Shown: piece after piece, positions 8,577-17,419 of the stretch
Numbering within the stretch: position 1 is the first letter of the stretch
Layout: each line of letters starts with the position of its first letter
Assembly (NCBI GenBank): GCA_022819585.1
Contig: JAJEGY010000036.1
Coordinates: 28,928-92,927 of the forward strand
DNA length: 64,000 nt
Direction: 5' to 3'
Source of the DNA: Dehalococcoidia bacterium
Lineage (GTDB): Bacteria > Chloroflexota > Dehalococcoidia > Lucifugimonadales > Lucifugimonadaceae
The notes under the pieces: generated by a model
Told to the model about the DNA's origin: nothing
Seen by the model: the letters and a program-made list of their open reading frames with translations, nothing else
Database searches by the model: none
Program-made: the position numbers and the translations under genes

Positions 8577-8768
8577 TCATTCAACACCGCTATGCTTACC
8601 GATTAACTCCACTACACGGACGTCGACTTCGCCTTCAAAATCCCGCCCGGCATCCGACAGCGCGATTCCAAGGTGCGCATCCCGAAGCAGCTGGTCGTAG
8701 TCAGCGCTCCCACTGTAACGTTTTTCAAGCTCGCCGAACAACGCGTCGAGCGCAGGTTTCTCAAGCAT
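8577..8768 (-). CDS. Small acidic hypothetical protein downstream of the RdhA-like gene
   Basis: 63 codons from ATG 8768 (a TTG three codons earlier is possible). It begins 11 nt after the stop of the upstream RdhA-like gene, so it is very likely co-transcribed. The sequence (MLEKPALDALFGELEKRYSG then DYDQLLRDAHLGIALSDAG) looks like a compact helical protein. RdhA genes in Dehalococcoidia are often followed by a small membrane anchor (RdhB), but this product has no hydrophobic segment and is not that. I do not recognise it. Confidence 0.5.
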   Translation of the reverse strand: MLEKPALDALFGELEKRYSGSADYDQLLRDAHLGIALSDAGRDFEGEVDVRVVELIGKHSGVE

Positions 8769-8779
8769 CTCGTCCAAAG

Positions 8780-10027
8780 CTACTCGTCGGTGCGAGAGAC
8801 ACCCTCCTTAACGATGCGATTAAGTTCTTTGGCGAACTCCACAGCATCTTCAGACTTCGGGCCGCCGTTCTTCTCAACAGCATCCTTGAACTGCTCGAAC
8901 AGCCACTCTTCCTTAGTCCCATGCGGGAACTCGAACATCTCACGATCAAAGTGGGGTAACTCGCCAGGCCCGAAATACCCCTTCTCTCGCAACTCGTATC
9001 CTTCCAGATTCGGCGTCCCCTTACCGAGAATCTCACCCGTCTCGACGTAATGCTCCATCACCGGCTTCATCCCATATCGCTGTATAGGGCACACCTTCAT
9101 GCAGACCGCGCAACCCTCATACGTGACCATCACTGGCCGACACCGGTCATACACAAGCTTGTTCTTCTGGACGCCCCGATACCAGACCTTCTCCCGCAAC
9201 AGCGCCCGCGCCGGACACCTCACCACACAAACCTGACACTGCTCACAGAACTTGTTGATGCCGTAATCCACGGGCTCGTCATACTCCACTGGAGCATCCG
9301 TCGTGATCAACATCAAGCGCGCTCGTGACCCGAAATGCGGCGACAAAAGCTGTCCATTAGCCCCGAGCTGCCCAAGCCCGGCATTCACGAACAACGGAAT
9401 AAACACCCCGCTGTTGTCGTTCGGACTGTGAACCTGCGCATAGTAGCCGAGCGACCTGATGTACTCCGCAAGACGTAGCGCCAGCTCACCCGCAATCTCG
9501 TAAGTGCCGAAATGCGCGAACTCTGCCTCCAAACTCGGTATCGTCTGCGTCTGGTAATAGTCCTGCTCAAGCGCCAGACAGATTGCGTGAGTGAACTTCG
9601 CCCAACGCTTCTTGCTCTGATACGTGTAACGCCGATCGTACGGGGTAAAACCGACTTCCCCAAAACCAAGCTCGCGCGCCTTCGTACGGATATCTCCGGT
9701 GGGGTCACGGTCAGGATCGATTTCACCAGTCGGCGCGATCTCACCGGTAATCGCCGCCGCTTCAATCAACGGCTCGCTAACCTCGTCGTGCTTCTTGCGG
9801 TAGTCGTAGACCTCTTTGATGTAGACCGACCAACCCCACTCCCGGTCCGCTGATTTCTCAACCGTCTGCGATTCGACCGGATATTCCCGGCTGTAATAAG
9901 TCACATCTCCGTCGATGGTAGGAGAACCTGGGACGGTGACGAGATCCTCAGCAATTGGGATATTCGCATCGGGATCACCGAGTTTTCGACCTGGACGCTT
10001 GACGACGTGATGTACAGGCTTGCTCAT
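8780..10027 (-). CDS. Reductive-dehalogenase-like iron-sulfur / corrinoid protein
   Basis: 415 residues from ATG 10027, which has a GAAGG ribosome site 8 nt upstream; the in-frame GTG at 10054 has none. A central domain leads into two ferredoxin-type clusters: C261, C264, C267, C271-P and C296, C306, C309, C313-P. This spacing and the segment before it (GYYAQVHSPN, LGQLGANGQLLSPHFGSRARL) match the RdhA/QueG group, in which a cobamide works beside two [4Fe-4S] clusters. There is no twin-arginine signal, so unlike respiratory dehalogenases it stays in the cytoplasm. QueG, epoxyqueuosine reductase, is the main alternative, but the long N-terminal region and lack of a C-terminal HEAT-like part favour the RdhA side. 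Halide removal is not proven. Confidence 0.8.
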   Translation of the reverse strand: MSKPVHHVVKRPGRKLGDPDANIPIAEDLVTVPGSPTIDGDVTYYSREYPVESQTVEKSADREWGWSVYIKEVYDYRKKHDEVSEPLIEAAAITGEIAPTGEIDPDRDPTGDIRTKARELGFGEVGFTPYDRRYTYQSKKRWAKFTHAICLALEQDYYQTQTIPSLEAEFAHFGTYEIAGELALRLAEYIRSLGYYAQVHSPNDNSGVFIPLFVNAGLGQLGANGQLLSPHFGSRARLMLITTDAPVEYDEPVDYGINKFCEQCQVCVVRCPARALLREKVWYRGVQKNKLVYDRCRPVMVTYEGCAVCMKVCPIQRYGMKPVMEHYVETGEILGKGTPNLEGYELREKGYFGPGELPHFDREMFEFPHGTKEEWLFEQFKDAVEKNGGPKSEDAVEFAKELNRIVKEGVSRTDE

Positions 10028-10064
10028 GATAGTTGCCTTCGTGTTTGGACTCACTTAGTGGCGG

Positions 10065-10070
10065 ATTATA
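10065..10070 (-). promoter_or_regulatory. -10 box for the RdhA-like operon
   Basis: A perfect TATAAT on the reverse strand, about 37 bp ahead of the RdhA-like ATG at 10027. No convincing -35 is seen at 17 bp; a TTCG-type match needs a 19-bp spacer. Tentative. Confidence 0.45.
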
Positions 10071-10169
10071 TCGCTTTATGTCGGTACAGGACGAATGATT
10101 CGACGCAGATCATCCACCTAACTCCTCGATATGATCCGAATTCGTAAAATCCGCCGTCACATCAGCATT

Positions 10170-10199
10170 TGCAGACCAAAGACATGACGCTTTGATATC
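10170..10199 (+). promoter_or_regulatory. Candidate promoter for the GPP34 gene
   Basis: TTGCAG at 10170-10175 and TGATAT at 10194-10199 with an 18-bp spacer, about 70 bp before the chosen start. Around it two similar words occur as imperfect direct repeats, each ending in a GATTCGT/AATTCGT form (about 10128-10148 and 10198-10220); these might be binding sites for a regulator of this divergent region. Confidence 0.35.
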
Positions 10200-10268
10200 G
10201 AGTATCATTCGGATTCGTTGTTAGTCGGAGTATCGGCACGAGAGAAAAGCGATTCCACGGGGGGCGCA

Positions 10269-10919
10269 ATGCTGAGATTTGCTGAGGAGGTCACTCTTCT
10301 TCTTTTGAACGATGACGATGGCCGGTTTGCCCGTATCTCGGACAGTTCCTTCAACTACGCATTGGCTGGTGGCGTCTTGATGGATCTGGCATTGGCCGAC
10401 CGTATCGACACCGATCTCGAAAACCTGATCCTGATCGATTCGACACCGACTGGCGACAGCCTGTTAGACGAAACCCTCGCAGAGATCGCAGCAGACGAAG
10501 GACACGACGCTCGTTACTGGGTCGAACGCACTGCGCTGCGTGGACCGCAACTGCGCGAAGATGTGCTCAGCCGATTGGTCGAAAAAGGAATCTTGGAGCA
10601 GGTTGATGACCGATTCATGTGGGTCTTCAAATCCCGCCGATATCCCACAATCGATGGCGAAGCTCAACGCGAAGTCAAGCTTCGCATAATGGGGGTCCTT
10701 TTCAGCGACGAAATACCCGACCCAAGAGATATCGTCATCATCAACCTGGCCGATGCTTGTGGAATCTTCAGAAGCATTTTGAGCTCCGAAGAGGTGGAGC
10801 GCGTAACCCCCAGAATCGAGCAAGTCAAGCGCCTTGACCTTATTGGACAGGCTATGACACAGGCCATCCAAGACATCGAGATGATCATCGCGTCATCGCT
10901 CCAGCCCCACATGTATTGA
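10269..10919 (+). CDS. GPP34 (Golgi phosphoprotein 3-like) family protein
   Basis: 216 residues from ATG 10269, after a G-rich stretch that could serve as ribosome site; a start at 10218 is less likely. LRFAEEVTLLLLNDDDGRF at the beginning and ALAGGVLMDLALADRID next are the hallmark opening of GPP34/GOLPH3 proteins. In eukaryotes these bind PI4P and Golgi enzymes; the bacterial members, common in Actinobacteria and Chloroflexota, have no agreed role. The product is cytoplasmic, mostly helical and slightly acidic. It is followed at 80 bp by three tandem membrane-protein genes on the same strand, so a membrane-associated function together with them is conceivable. Confidence 0.8.
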   Translation: MLRFAEEVTLLLLNDDDGRFARISDSSFNYALAGGVLMDLALADRIDTDLENLILIDSTPTGDSLLDETLAEIAADEGHDARYWVERTALRGPQLREDVLSRLVEKGILEQVDDRFMWVFKSRRYPTIDGEAQREVKLRIMGVLFSDEIPDPRDIVIINLADACGIFRSILSSEEVERVTPRIEQVKRLDLIGQAMTQAIQDIEMIIASSLQPHMY

Positions 10920-10998
10920 TCTACAGCGTACGGGACACTGTCGCGAAATTCGTGGCAGTCAACCTAGGTGACCGAATTGTCGGAAAGGAGGTAGAGAG

Positions 10999-11424
10999 GT
11001 GGTCACAATCAAGAGGTTGTTCGGTTATATCCACATCGTGCTGGGCTCCCTCGTCGCGGTCCAGTTCCTAGCAAGTGAGATCTATGCAGACGATGCGGTC
11101 GGGTCCGTATGGGACATACTGAACTACCTCATGGCGGTCGGTGTGATCGCCGCACTGGTGTTCAGCTATCTGAGATCACGAGAGGCAGACCGGTCAGACT
11201 TGGCTGAATGGATCGGCGCAACAACGATGTTGATCGCCGCCGCCGCATTATTCCTCCTCTACTTCGAGCAGTGGTTCGCATGGACGGTCTTCAAAGATGC
11301 GGACGACGAACTAGGCGATCATCGTTCAATGGTCTGGATCATCATCGACGTCGGTTTCCCAATCGTCAACTGGATCGTCGGCAGTTATCTCTTGCGGTGC
11401 AGCGGATCAAGTTCAGGCGATTAA
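10999..11424 (+). CDS. Small four-helix membrane protein, paralog 1 of 3
   Basis: 141 residues beginning with GTG 10999, placed 6 nt after a near-perfect AAAGGAGGT ribosome site. The sequence starts VTIKRLFGYIHIVLGSLVAVQF and has four hydrophobic segments (roughly 10-25, 40-57, 72-88, 112-132). The opening motif (IKR/IRK, (F/I)G, then a long helix ending in VQF/LQF) recurs in the next two genes, so the three arose by tandem duplication. Family unknown; the loop between helices 3 and 4 is acidic. Part of an operon-like run of three closely spaced genes. Confidence 0.7.
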   Translation: MVTIKRLFGYIHIVLGSLVAVQFLASEIYADDAVGSVWDILNYLMAVGVIAALVFSYLRSREADRSDLAEWIGATTMLIAAAALFLLYFEQWFAWTVFKDADDELGDHRSMVWIIIDVGFPIVNWIVGSYLLRCSGSSSGD

Positions 11425-11442
11425 CGGAGAAAACAGCGATTT

Positions 11443-11859
11443 ATGGATAGCATCAGGAAGATATTCGGTTACATCCACATCGCGTTGGCGTTGCTAGTGG
11501 CGTTGCAGTTCTTGGTGTCTCCGATGTACGGGGGTGATGTGAATGGAACGATCTGGGATATGGTCAGCATCTTGATGGCTGTTGGATGCATTCCTGCATT
11601 GATCTTCGCAGTGATCCGCGTGCGAGAAACCGAGGATCGGTCTGATTGGGGTGCAAAGGCGATGCTGATAGCCACTTTGGTATTGTTCCTGCTCTTTTTC
11701 CGGTTGTTCTTCAGTTCTCAGGTATTCGACTCGGCAGAAAAACCGCCGTATGAGTTCCGACTGCTGATGTGGTACGGGATCGACGTGTTGTTCGTGGTGG
11801 TGAGTCTCTTTGTGGGACGCTACCTGTTGCGCAGTGGAACAGGCCAAAGGAGGGCTTAA
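11443..11859 (+). CDS. Small four-helix membrane protein, paralog 2 of 3
   Basis: 138 residues, starting 18 nt after paralog 1, with a GGAG element somewhat far upstream. It keeps the opening of its neighbour (MDSIRKIFGYIHIALALLVALQF) and the same four hydrophobic segments and helix order; the third helix is very hydrophobic (MLIATLVLFLLFF). The C-terminal tail is basic (SGTGQRRA), which by the positive-inside rule puts both ends on the cytoplasmic side. No catalytic motif is seen. Confidence 0.7.
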   Translation: MDSIRKIFGYIHIALALLVALQFLVSPMYGGDVNGTIWDMVSILMAVGCIPALIFAVIRVRETEDRSDWGAKAMLIATLVLFLLFFRLFFSSQVFDSAEKPPYEFRLLMWYGIDVLFVVVSLFVGRYLLRSGTGQRRA

Positions 11860-11862
11860 AAG

Positions 11863-12282
11863 ATGGATGGAATTAAGCGGATAATCGGAGCGTTGTTGAT
11901 TCTGGTTTCGATTGTGATCGCCGTGCAGTTCATTGCATGGAGGTTGTACGACTCCGGAGCGGTTTGGGGTGTTGTGAACTACGTCTCGCTAGTAGCGATC
12001 GCGCTGGCTTTCTACTTCAACTTGGAGCGGAAACGGAATAGCGACGCTAGTAGGGATGATGGGGTAACGCGAGAGTACCTGGAATCGAACGTGCTTTACT
12101 TCGCGACGATGGTGCTAGCTGCGTTGTTCCTGTTCAACTGGCTGAATGTGCTGGTCAATGGCGCGAAAGACGTTGGGGTAGAGGTGATGCACGATGTGGT
12201 GTGGGTAGTGGTGGATGTGATGTTGATCGTCGTCATGGGTGCAACTGGGGGGTATCTATTGAAGGCCGATTCGTCAGACTGA
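11863..12282 (+). CDS. Small four-helix membrane protein, paralog 3 of 3
   Basis: 139 residues, beginning 3 nt after paralog 2 and served by an AAAGGAGGG ribosome site inside its end. It starts MDGIKRIIGALLILVSIVIAVQF, clearly the same family, but is the most diverged: the loop after helix 2 is longer and charged (NLERKRNSDASRDDG). Four predicted membrane segments. The tight packing and strong ribosome sites suggest equal co-expression of the three, perhaps as a hetero-oligomer. The gene ends 78 bp before the convergent enolase-superfamily operon. Confidence 0.7.
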   Translation: MDGIKRIIGALLILVSIVIAVQFIAWRLYDSGAVWGVVNYVSLVAIALAFYFNLERKRNSDASRDDGVTREYLESNVLYFATMVLAALFLFNWLNVLVNGAKDVGVEVMHDVVWVVVDVMLIVVMGATGGYLLKADSSD

Positions 12283-12360
12283 TGATCGAATACCGAATCA
12301 AGGGGTGATCTCTTCTTTCACCCCAACTTCGCACTGTCAGTGACCTGAACGATCAGGATT

Positions 12361-13536
12361 TCAATCTACTAACCAAGGCGCCTCTTCTTTACTCGGCGGC
12401 ACTATAAACCGCCCGGCCCCTTCGCGCCTCGGGAACGGATTTCGCCGTCGCCGTCCCGGCTCAGGCGGGTTAGCTTGGAGATCCGCTAACGCCTCTTCAT
12501 CAATCGTGATGCCCAACCCAGGCTCATCCGAGAGGCGTATGAATCCATCCTCAATCGTATGGTTGAAGTTGGTGCATTGCTCTCGGCCGGGGTCTACCAC
12601 TTCCATCATCATGTGGTTGGGCAGGGCGGCAGCAAGGTGTGCCGCATAGTTCGCCTGACAGTTCATCATGGTCACTGGTAGTTCATATGCGTGGCAGAGG
12701 TTGGCCACTTGCTTGCATCCGGTGAAGCCGCTGTGGCTGCCGGCGATGTTTACGACGTCTACGGCTTGTTGCGAGACGAGACCGTAGAAGTCACCGATGT
12801 GGTTGAGGTTTTCGCCGGATGCTACGGCGGCAGAGATGTTGCGTGAGACTTGTCGGAGTCCGTCGAAATCCCAGCGACGCGCGGGCTCTTCGGCCCATGT
12901 GATGTCGAAATCTTCTTCGATTCTCTGGATGCGGATGATTGCTTCTTTTGCGGACCAGTATTCGTTGCTGTCGATAAGCAGGCGGGGACGGTCGGCTGCG
13001 ATGCTCAGGGCTTCCTGCATGATGCCGAGTCGTCTGAGGTCGGCCTTCATGTCGAGTCCGACTTTGAGTTTGCCGGAGTCGACGCCGCGTTCGGCCATGC
13101 GTCGGTAGAAGGCGAAGATTTCGTCGTCGTCGAGGCAGAGGTCGATGCCGCTGGCGTATGCCTTTGTGATGCCTTCGCGTGCGCCGAAGGTCTGCCAGAG
13201 TGGTTCGTCGCTGATCTTGGCTTTGAGGTCCCAGAGAGCGACATCGATGGCGTTGATTGCGGCGTTCATCTCGCCTTCGTTTCCACCTTTGAAGACGAAG
13301 TCGACCGTTCGTTGCCAAAGTCCTATGACGGATCTAGGATCTTCGCCCTCAATGAGATGGAATAGGCGACCGACTGCAGGGTTGCCCATCGGGGCGACGC
13401 CAGTGACGCCCTCGTCGGTCTCGATCCAGAGAACGGAGCCGCCAGAGATGTCCTCTCCGACAACGCCGTTGGCGTCGCCGATAGGGCGGTCCATCTTCAT
13501 CTCGTATTGTTCTACTCGGTATCCAGTGATTTTCAT
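12361..13536 (-). CDS. Mandelate racemase / enolase-superfamily protein (paralog A)
   Basis: 391 residues from ATG 13536, giving the same MKITG opening as the gene upstream. N-terminal capping domain to about 125, then a (beta/alpha)7-beta barrel. Active-site positions are visible: GKLKVGLD (K-x-K base), LIDSNEYW (first metal Asp), WAEEPARRWD (second, Glu) and VASGENLN (third, Glu). These enzymes take a proton from next to a carboxylate to dehydrate, racemise or cycloisomerise acids. No ribosome site is seen. It lies 57 bp behind paralog B, with which it shares the EEPARRWD signature, so the pair is an operon acting on related substrates. Exact substrate unknown. Confidence 0.85.
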   Translation of the reverse strand: MKITGYRVEQYEMKMDRPIGDANGVVGEDISGGSVLWIETDEGVTGVAPMGNPAVGRLFHLIEGEDPRSVIGLWQRTVDFVFKGGNEGEMNAAINAIDVALWDLKAKISDEPLWQTFGAREGITKAYASGIDLCLDDDEIFAFYRRMAERGVDSGKLKVGLDMKADLRRLGIMQEALSIAADRPRLLIDSNEYWSAKEAIIRIQRIEEDFDITWAEEPARRWDFDGLRQVSRNISAAVASGENLNHIGDFYGLVSQQAVDVVNIAGSHSGFTGCKQVANLCHAYELPVTMMNCQANYAAHLAAALPNHMMMEVVDPGREQCTNFNHTIEDGFIRLSDEPGLGITIDEEALADLQANPPEPGRRRRNPFPRREGAGRFIVPPSKEEAPWLVD

Positions 13537-13593
13537 TGTTGGGAAATCTCGTTTCAGGTTTGGATGGGTGCGCACTGCATGCGGGAGGTGGGA

Positions 13594-14820
13594 TCAGTAG
13601 GCGTGTCGTCCTTCAGACTGTCCAGTGATACCGCGGATAGCTTCGGCCTTTTCCTCTTTGGTTGGCGGGACTTCGTAGAGTCCAGCGCCGGGGCGACGTC
13701 CGAATGGGCTTGGACCAGCACCTGGCGGTATTCTGTCGACTTTCGCCTTTTCTAGCTCTTCGTGGTTGATTTCGATGCCAAGGCCAGGTTTGTCACCGAG
13801 GATGGCTTGGCCGCTTTTGAAGGTGATGTCGTGGGAAACGACTTTGTTGTCGGGTTCGGCGTTTCCCACTTCGATAGTGATGTAGTTAGGGATGACGGTT
13901 GCGAGGTGTGCGTGGTGATGTCCCGCGGAGCCTCCGAGGGTTACTGGTAGGTTGAATCCGTATGCGGCATCAGCGATTTGTAAGGCGCAGGTGATGCCCG
14001 TCATACCTGATCCGACTTGGATGATGTCTGCGGACCGGTTGTGGAAGTAAGGGAGGAAGTCACCAAGAGTGTCGAGGTTTTCGCCGGCGCAGACAGGGGT
14101 TCGGACGGCGTCGCAGATGCGTCGTAGTCCGAGGAAGTCCCAGCGTCTTGCAGGTTCCTCGATCCACATCAGATCGTATTGTTCTTCCATCTCGCGAACT
14201 TTGCGAATGGCCTGTTTTGGTGACCAGTATTCGTTGGCATCGACCATGAGACCGGGCTCGTCGGTGTTGATGCTGAGAGCGTCTTTCATGAGGCCGATGC
14301 GGTTGAGGTCGAAATCTTGATCGAGACCGACCTTGAGCTTTCCATCTTTGAAACCGTATTTCTCGGCCATTCCGCGGTAGAAACCGAAGATCTCGTCATC
14401 GGAGAGCGGCATGTCAAGTCCGCTGGCGTATGCATTGATGGGCTGTTTGACACCGCCGAGAGTTTTCCAGAGGGGTTCGTCGTTGTATTTGGCTTTGAGG
14501 TCCCAGAGTGCGATGTCTAGGGCGGATATGGCGTCGTTTGCGATACCGTCGTGTCCGCCTTTGAAGTGCTTGTTGACCATGCGCTGCCACAGGCCGGTGA
14601 CACGTCGCGGGTCTTGTCCGATAAGGACGCCTTCAACGAGTGAGTTGATGATACCGATTGCGGCTCCGCCGCCGGTTGTGATGCCAGTGAGCTCGGTGTC
14701 GGTGTGAAGCTCGATTAGGCATCCGCTGGCGATTGCGCGGCCCATGGGAGAGTTTGCGTCGCCCATGCGGCGAGGCATTGTGTGTTGGAAGAGCGTAGAG
14801 GATACGCCAGTGATCTTCAT
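13594..14820 (-). CDS. Mandelate racemase / enolase-superfamily protein (paralog B)
   Basis: 408 residues; an AAAGG ribosome site lies 5 nt before ATG 14820. The architecture is the same as paralog A: GKLKVGLDQD (lysine motif), MVDANEYWS (metal Asp), WIEEPARRWD (metal Glu), VCAGENLD (third Glu), and a segment with a histidine-rich GGSAGHHHAHLA close to the final barrel strands that could supply the opposite-face general acid/base. First gene of a two-gene operon. The upstream 240 bp is shared with the divergent vWA-like gene and contains a short inverted repeat (GTTGG...CCAAC near 14863-14884), a candidate regulatory site. Substrate class: small carboxylates or sugar acids (inferred from family). 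Confidence 0.87.
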   Translation of the reverse strand: MKITGVSSTLFQHTMPRRMGDANSPMGRAIASGCLIELHTDTELTGITTGGGAAIGIINSLVEGVLIGQDPRRVTGLWQRMVNKHFKGGHDGIANDAISALDIALWDLKAKYNDEPLWKTLGGVKQPINAYASGLDMPLSDDEIFGFYRGMAEKYGFKDGKLKVGLDQDFDLNRIGLMKDALSINTDEPGLMVDANEYWSPKQAIRKVREMEEQYDLMWIEEPARRWDFLGLRRICDAVRTPVCAGENLDTLGDFLPYFHNRSADIIQVGSGMTGITCALQIADAAYGFNLPVTLGGSAGHHHAHLATVIPNYITIEVGNAEPDNKVVSHDITFKSGQAILGDKPGLGIEINHEELEKAKVDRIPPGAGPSPFGRRPGAGLYEVPPTKEEKAEAIRGITGQSEGRHAY

Positions 14821-15062
14821 CTCGACCTTTCGGGTTTGACTCTGGTCGTTTAGTGATGCTCAAGTTGGGAAACAGTATTCCAACGGCGTCGTGTCAAGGC
14901 TTGATTCTTGCACATTTTGGGCAAGGTATGTCAACCGCAGGGTTAGTTGGTTCGTATCAACGTGTGGTTAACGGTTCAACAGAGCAGGGAAGTCGATTCC
15001 AGTAAAATCAGAACGTTGAGCAGTCGATACGTCGGCTCAAATCCGATTCGCCGCAAATAGGC

Positions 15063-17246
15063 ATGATCAGCACACTTCCAAGACGCACCTCGCTAACGCT
15101 GTTCGCCTTCATTATTGTGGCAACGTACGCCGCCTGGGGATGGTCCGACGCCAACGCGATCCAAGCCCAAGTCAACCAGTCCAGCGGAGTCGGTTTCACC
15201 TTAGTCGCTTACGACACCTCCCTCCTTGACCCATCCGACATCGAAGCCGCCGATCTAGCCGCCAAGATGGTCTTATCCAATATTGATGAGGGACTGATCC
15301 TGGTCGGTCAATACTCCGACCATGCCGTAGAGCCCGAGACATTCGCCACCAGCGACCTCGCCAAAGCTGCCATCGACGAATCGTCCGACCGCATGAGGTC
15401 CGATGCCGCAGATACACCGGCTGACCTCTCCGAAATGCTCGAAAGCTATGCCTCATTCATCGAACAATTGGGAGTTCCCGGAAAACTGTTCATACTCTCC
15501 GCAGGCAACTTCGCATTCCACGAATCCACAGGCGTCCGAGGCCTCGAAGGCCTCGCCGCGGACCTTTCTGCCCAAGGCATCACGATCAGCACTATCTCAT
15601 TGGCCACAACACCAGCACCCGACCGCGATGTCCTAGCGACCATCAGCGACGCGGGCGGTGGCACACCATACGACTTGGGCTTCCTAGATGGCGTTATCGA
15701 GTTCATTAACGGAGAACTCGGCGTCACCCTGACTCCATCGCTCCAGACCGAAAACACTAGTGCCGCTGGCGAGACCATAGACATCGGCGTCCCTCCCCAT
15801 TCGTCCTATCTAGTCGCAGGCTTCTCCTTCGAGGACCCCGAAACGATCAACGTCATCCGACAACCTAATGGGCAGGAGATATCCGATACTGTCGGTTCCG
15901 TGAATGCATTTGCGATCTCCGGTATGAAGTTCTTCACCGTCAGGAACCCGCAACCAGGCTTCTGGGCGTTGCGTTCCGCTAGCGGCTCCGGTCAGTTGAC
16001 CATGTACAGCGACGTGGTAAACGACCTAAGCATTGTGATGCCACCCCAACCACCTTTCCCGTCAGCCAAGCCGTTCGTCTTGGAGGCTAACGCACTATCG
16101 GGCGACCTCCCGCTCATCGACGCCTCAGCAATGGTCGACGTCGTCATCACCGGACCAGACGGTACCGAGCACTCCTACATCCTGAATGACTTGGGCGAAG
16201 ACGGCGACCTGTTCTCGGAAGACGGTGTCTTCTCCAGCACTGTCGCCGCCCAAGACACCATCGGCGTCAGCGAAGTCACACTCAGCATGAGATGGCCGAA
16301 CCTCGCGACTACTATCGACGGCAATGGCACGTTCGTCGTCGAACCGTTCCCCGCTATCGAGATCGCAATCCAAGGCGATGGCTCCGTAAACAAAGGAGCA
16401 AGATCCCACCTAGCCACCGTAGATCTGAAATTCGACAACGCCGCGTACTTGGTCGCACAGGACGACATCGAAGTCTCGATGCTCAATGTTGCCGAAGGTT
16501 CGATCGTCGAGATCGAGTTGGAACCCACCGAGGTCATCGAAGAAAAGGTCTATCAACTGCGCGTTTTCGGCGTCTTACCCACGGAGGGTCAGTACGAATT
16601 CGCCGCAACATTGAGGAGCACCCACCTCGACAGAGACTTCGTCGCCGAGGCAGCATCCGCGACTCAAGACTTCGAGCTGATCACACCGACACCGGTTCTC
16701 TTGTATGCCGGCATAGGGGTGGCCGCATTCGTCCTTTTGATCTTCATCCTCCTCTGGTTGAGAGCCTTGCTGCAATCCAGTCCCTTCGGCAATCTTTATC
16801 GAGTGAGCTCAAACCGCGAACGTGAGTTGGTAGCTAACTTCCGCGACTACCGCGGATCAGCATGGGATCGACTCATGAACAAGCCCATCGTCCCAGCGGC
16901 TGCGATGCCGGGTATTCCCCTTCACGGCGGGCGCTTCATGTTCGCTGTGAGAGGCATTTCCATCAGCTACCGACCTGACTCCGACGGTCTCCTAAACGTA
17001 ATGGTCGGTGGCGAACCACTTCAAGCCGGTAAAACCCCCATCCCAGACGGCGAAGAATTCCAGATTGGTTCCGAAACATTCGTCTTCGACCGTACACCCG
17101 CCGGCTCCGATGTCCGGATGTCAGATCGACTCACCCAGACCCAAAGAACCCGCAACGAAGAGCTTGACACGTTTGCGCTCGATCCCATGACATGGGACGC
17201 ACCATCAAGCGCAAGACCTACCCGCCGTTACTACCGCCCAGGCTGA
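15063..17246 (+). CDS. vWA-like domain membrane protein, large extracytoplasmic part
   Basis: 727 residues. A hydrophobic N-terminal segment (about 9-27) serves as signal/anchor, followed by about 520 residues outside the membrane, a second helix (LLYAGIGVAAFVLLIFILLW, about 549-568) and a roughly 150-residue cytoplasmic tail. Residues about 40-225 look like a von Willebrand A fold: FTLVAYDTS, PGKLFILSAGNF, then ITISTISLA; the metal site that normally reads DxSxS is DTSLL, so metal binding may be lost. After it come Ig-like beta segments (VDVVITGPDGTEHSY, DGVFSSTVAA). The tail holds short beta repeats. Role probably adhesion or envelope assembly; it lies between the enolase operon (divergent) and the flavin oxidoreductase. 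Confidence 0.65.
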   Translation: MISTLPRRTSLTLFAFIIVATYAAWGWSDANAIQAQVNQSSGVGFTLVAYDTSLLDPSDIEAADLAAKMVLSNIDEGLILVGQYSDHAVEPETFATSDLAKAAIDESSDRMRSDAADTPADLSEMLESYASFIEQLGVPGKLFILSAGNFAFHESTGVRGLEGLAADLSAQGITISTISLATTPAPDRDVLATISDAGGGTPYDLGFLDGVIEFINGELGVTLTPSLQTENTSAAGETIDIGVPPHSSYLVAGFSFEDPETINVIRQPNGQEISDTVGSVNAFAISGMKFFTVRNPQPGFWALRSASGSGQLTMYSDVVNDLSIVMPPQPPFPSAKPFVLEANALSGDLPLIDASAMVDVVITGPDGTEHSYILNDLGEDGDLFSEDGVFSSTVAAQDTIGVSEVTLSMRWPNLATTIDGNGTFVVEPFPAIEIAIQGDGSVNKGARSHLATVDLKFDNAAYLVAQDDIEVSMLNVAEGSIVEIELEPTEVIEEKVYQLRVFGVLPTEGQYEFAATLRSTHLDRDFVAEAASATQDFELITPTPVLLYAGIGVAAFVLLIFILLWLRALLQSSPFGNLYRVSSNRERELVANFRDYRGSAWDRLMNKPIVPAAAMPGIPLHGGRFMFAVRGISISYRPDSDGLLNVMVGGEPLQAGKTPIPDGEEFQIGSETFVFDRTPAGSDVRMSDRLTQTQRTRNEELDTFALDPMTWDAPSSARPTRRYYRPG

Positions 17247-17401
17247 TTTCACGCAGACTGAGGCTGCCGCCACAACACGCCCTTGTCGTGGGACGAATCA
17301 GACGGTATGGGTAGGTTTCAAACCTGGCCTGCGATGCGAGCGGAGGATATCCAAGGTGGTGGCGGCGAAGCCGCCCTGAACCAACACCCAGACAACCCCT
17401 A

Positions 17402-17410
17402 TGCGATAAT
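17402..17410 (+). promoter_or_regulatory. Extended -10 promoter for the flavin oxidoreductase
   Basis: TGC followed by GATAAT (17405-17410) matches an extended -10 element. The start codon at 17420 is only 9 bp downstream, so the transcript would begin about at the ATG and be leaderless or nearly so. No ribosome site is present, which agrees. Confidence 0.5.
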
Positions 17411-17419
17411 CCCAACATC

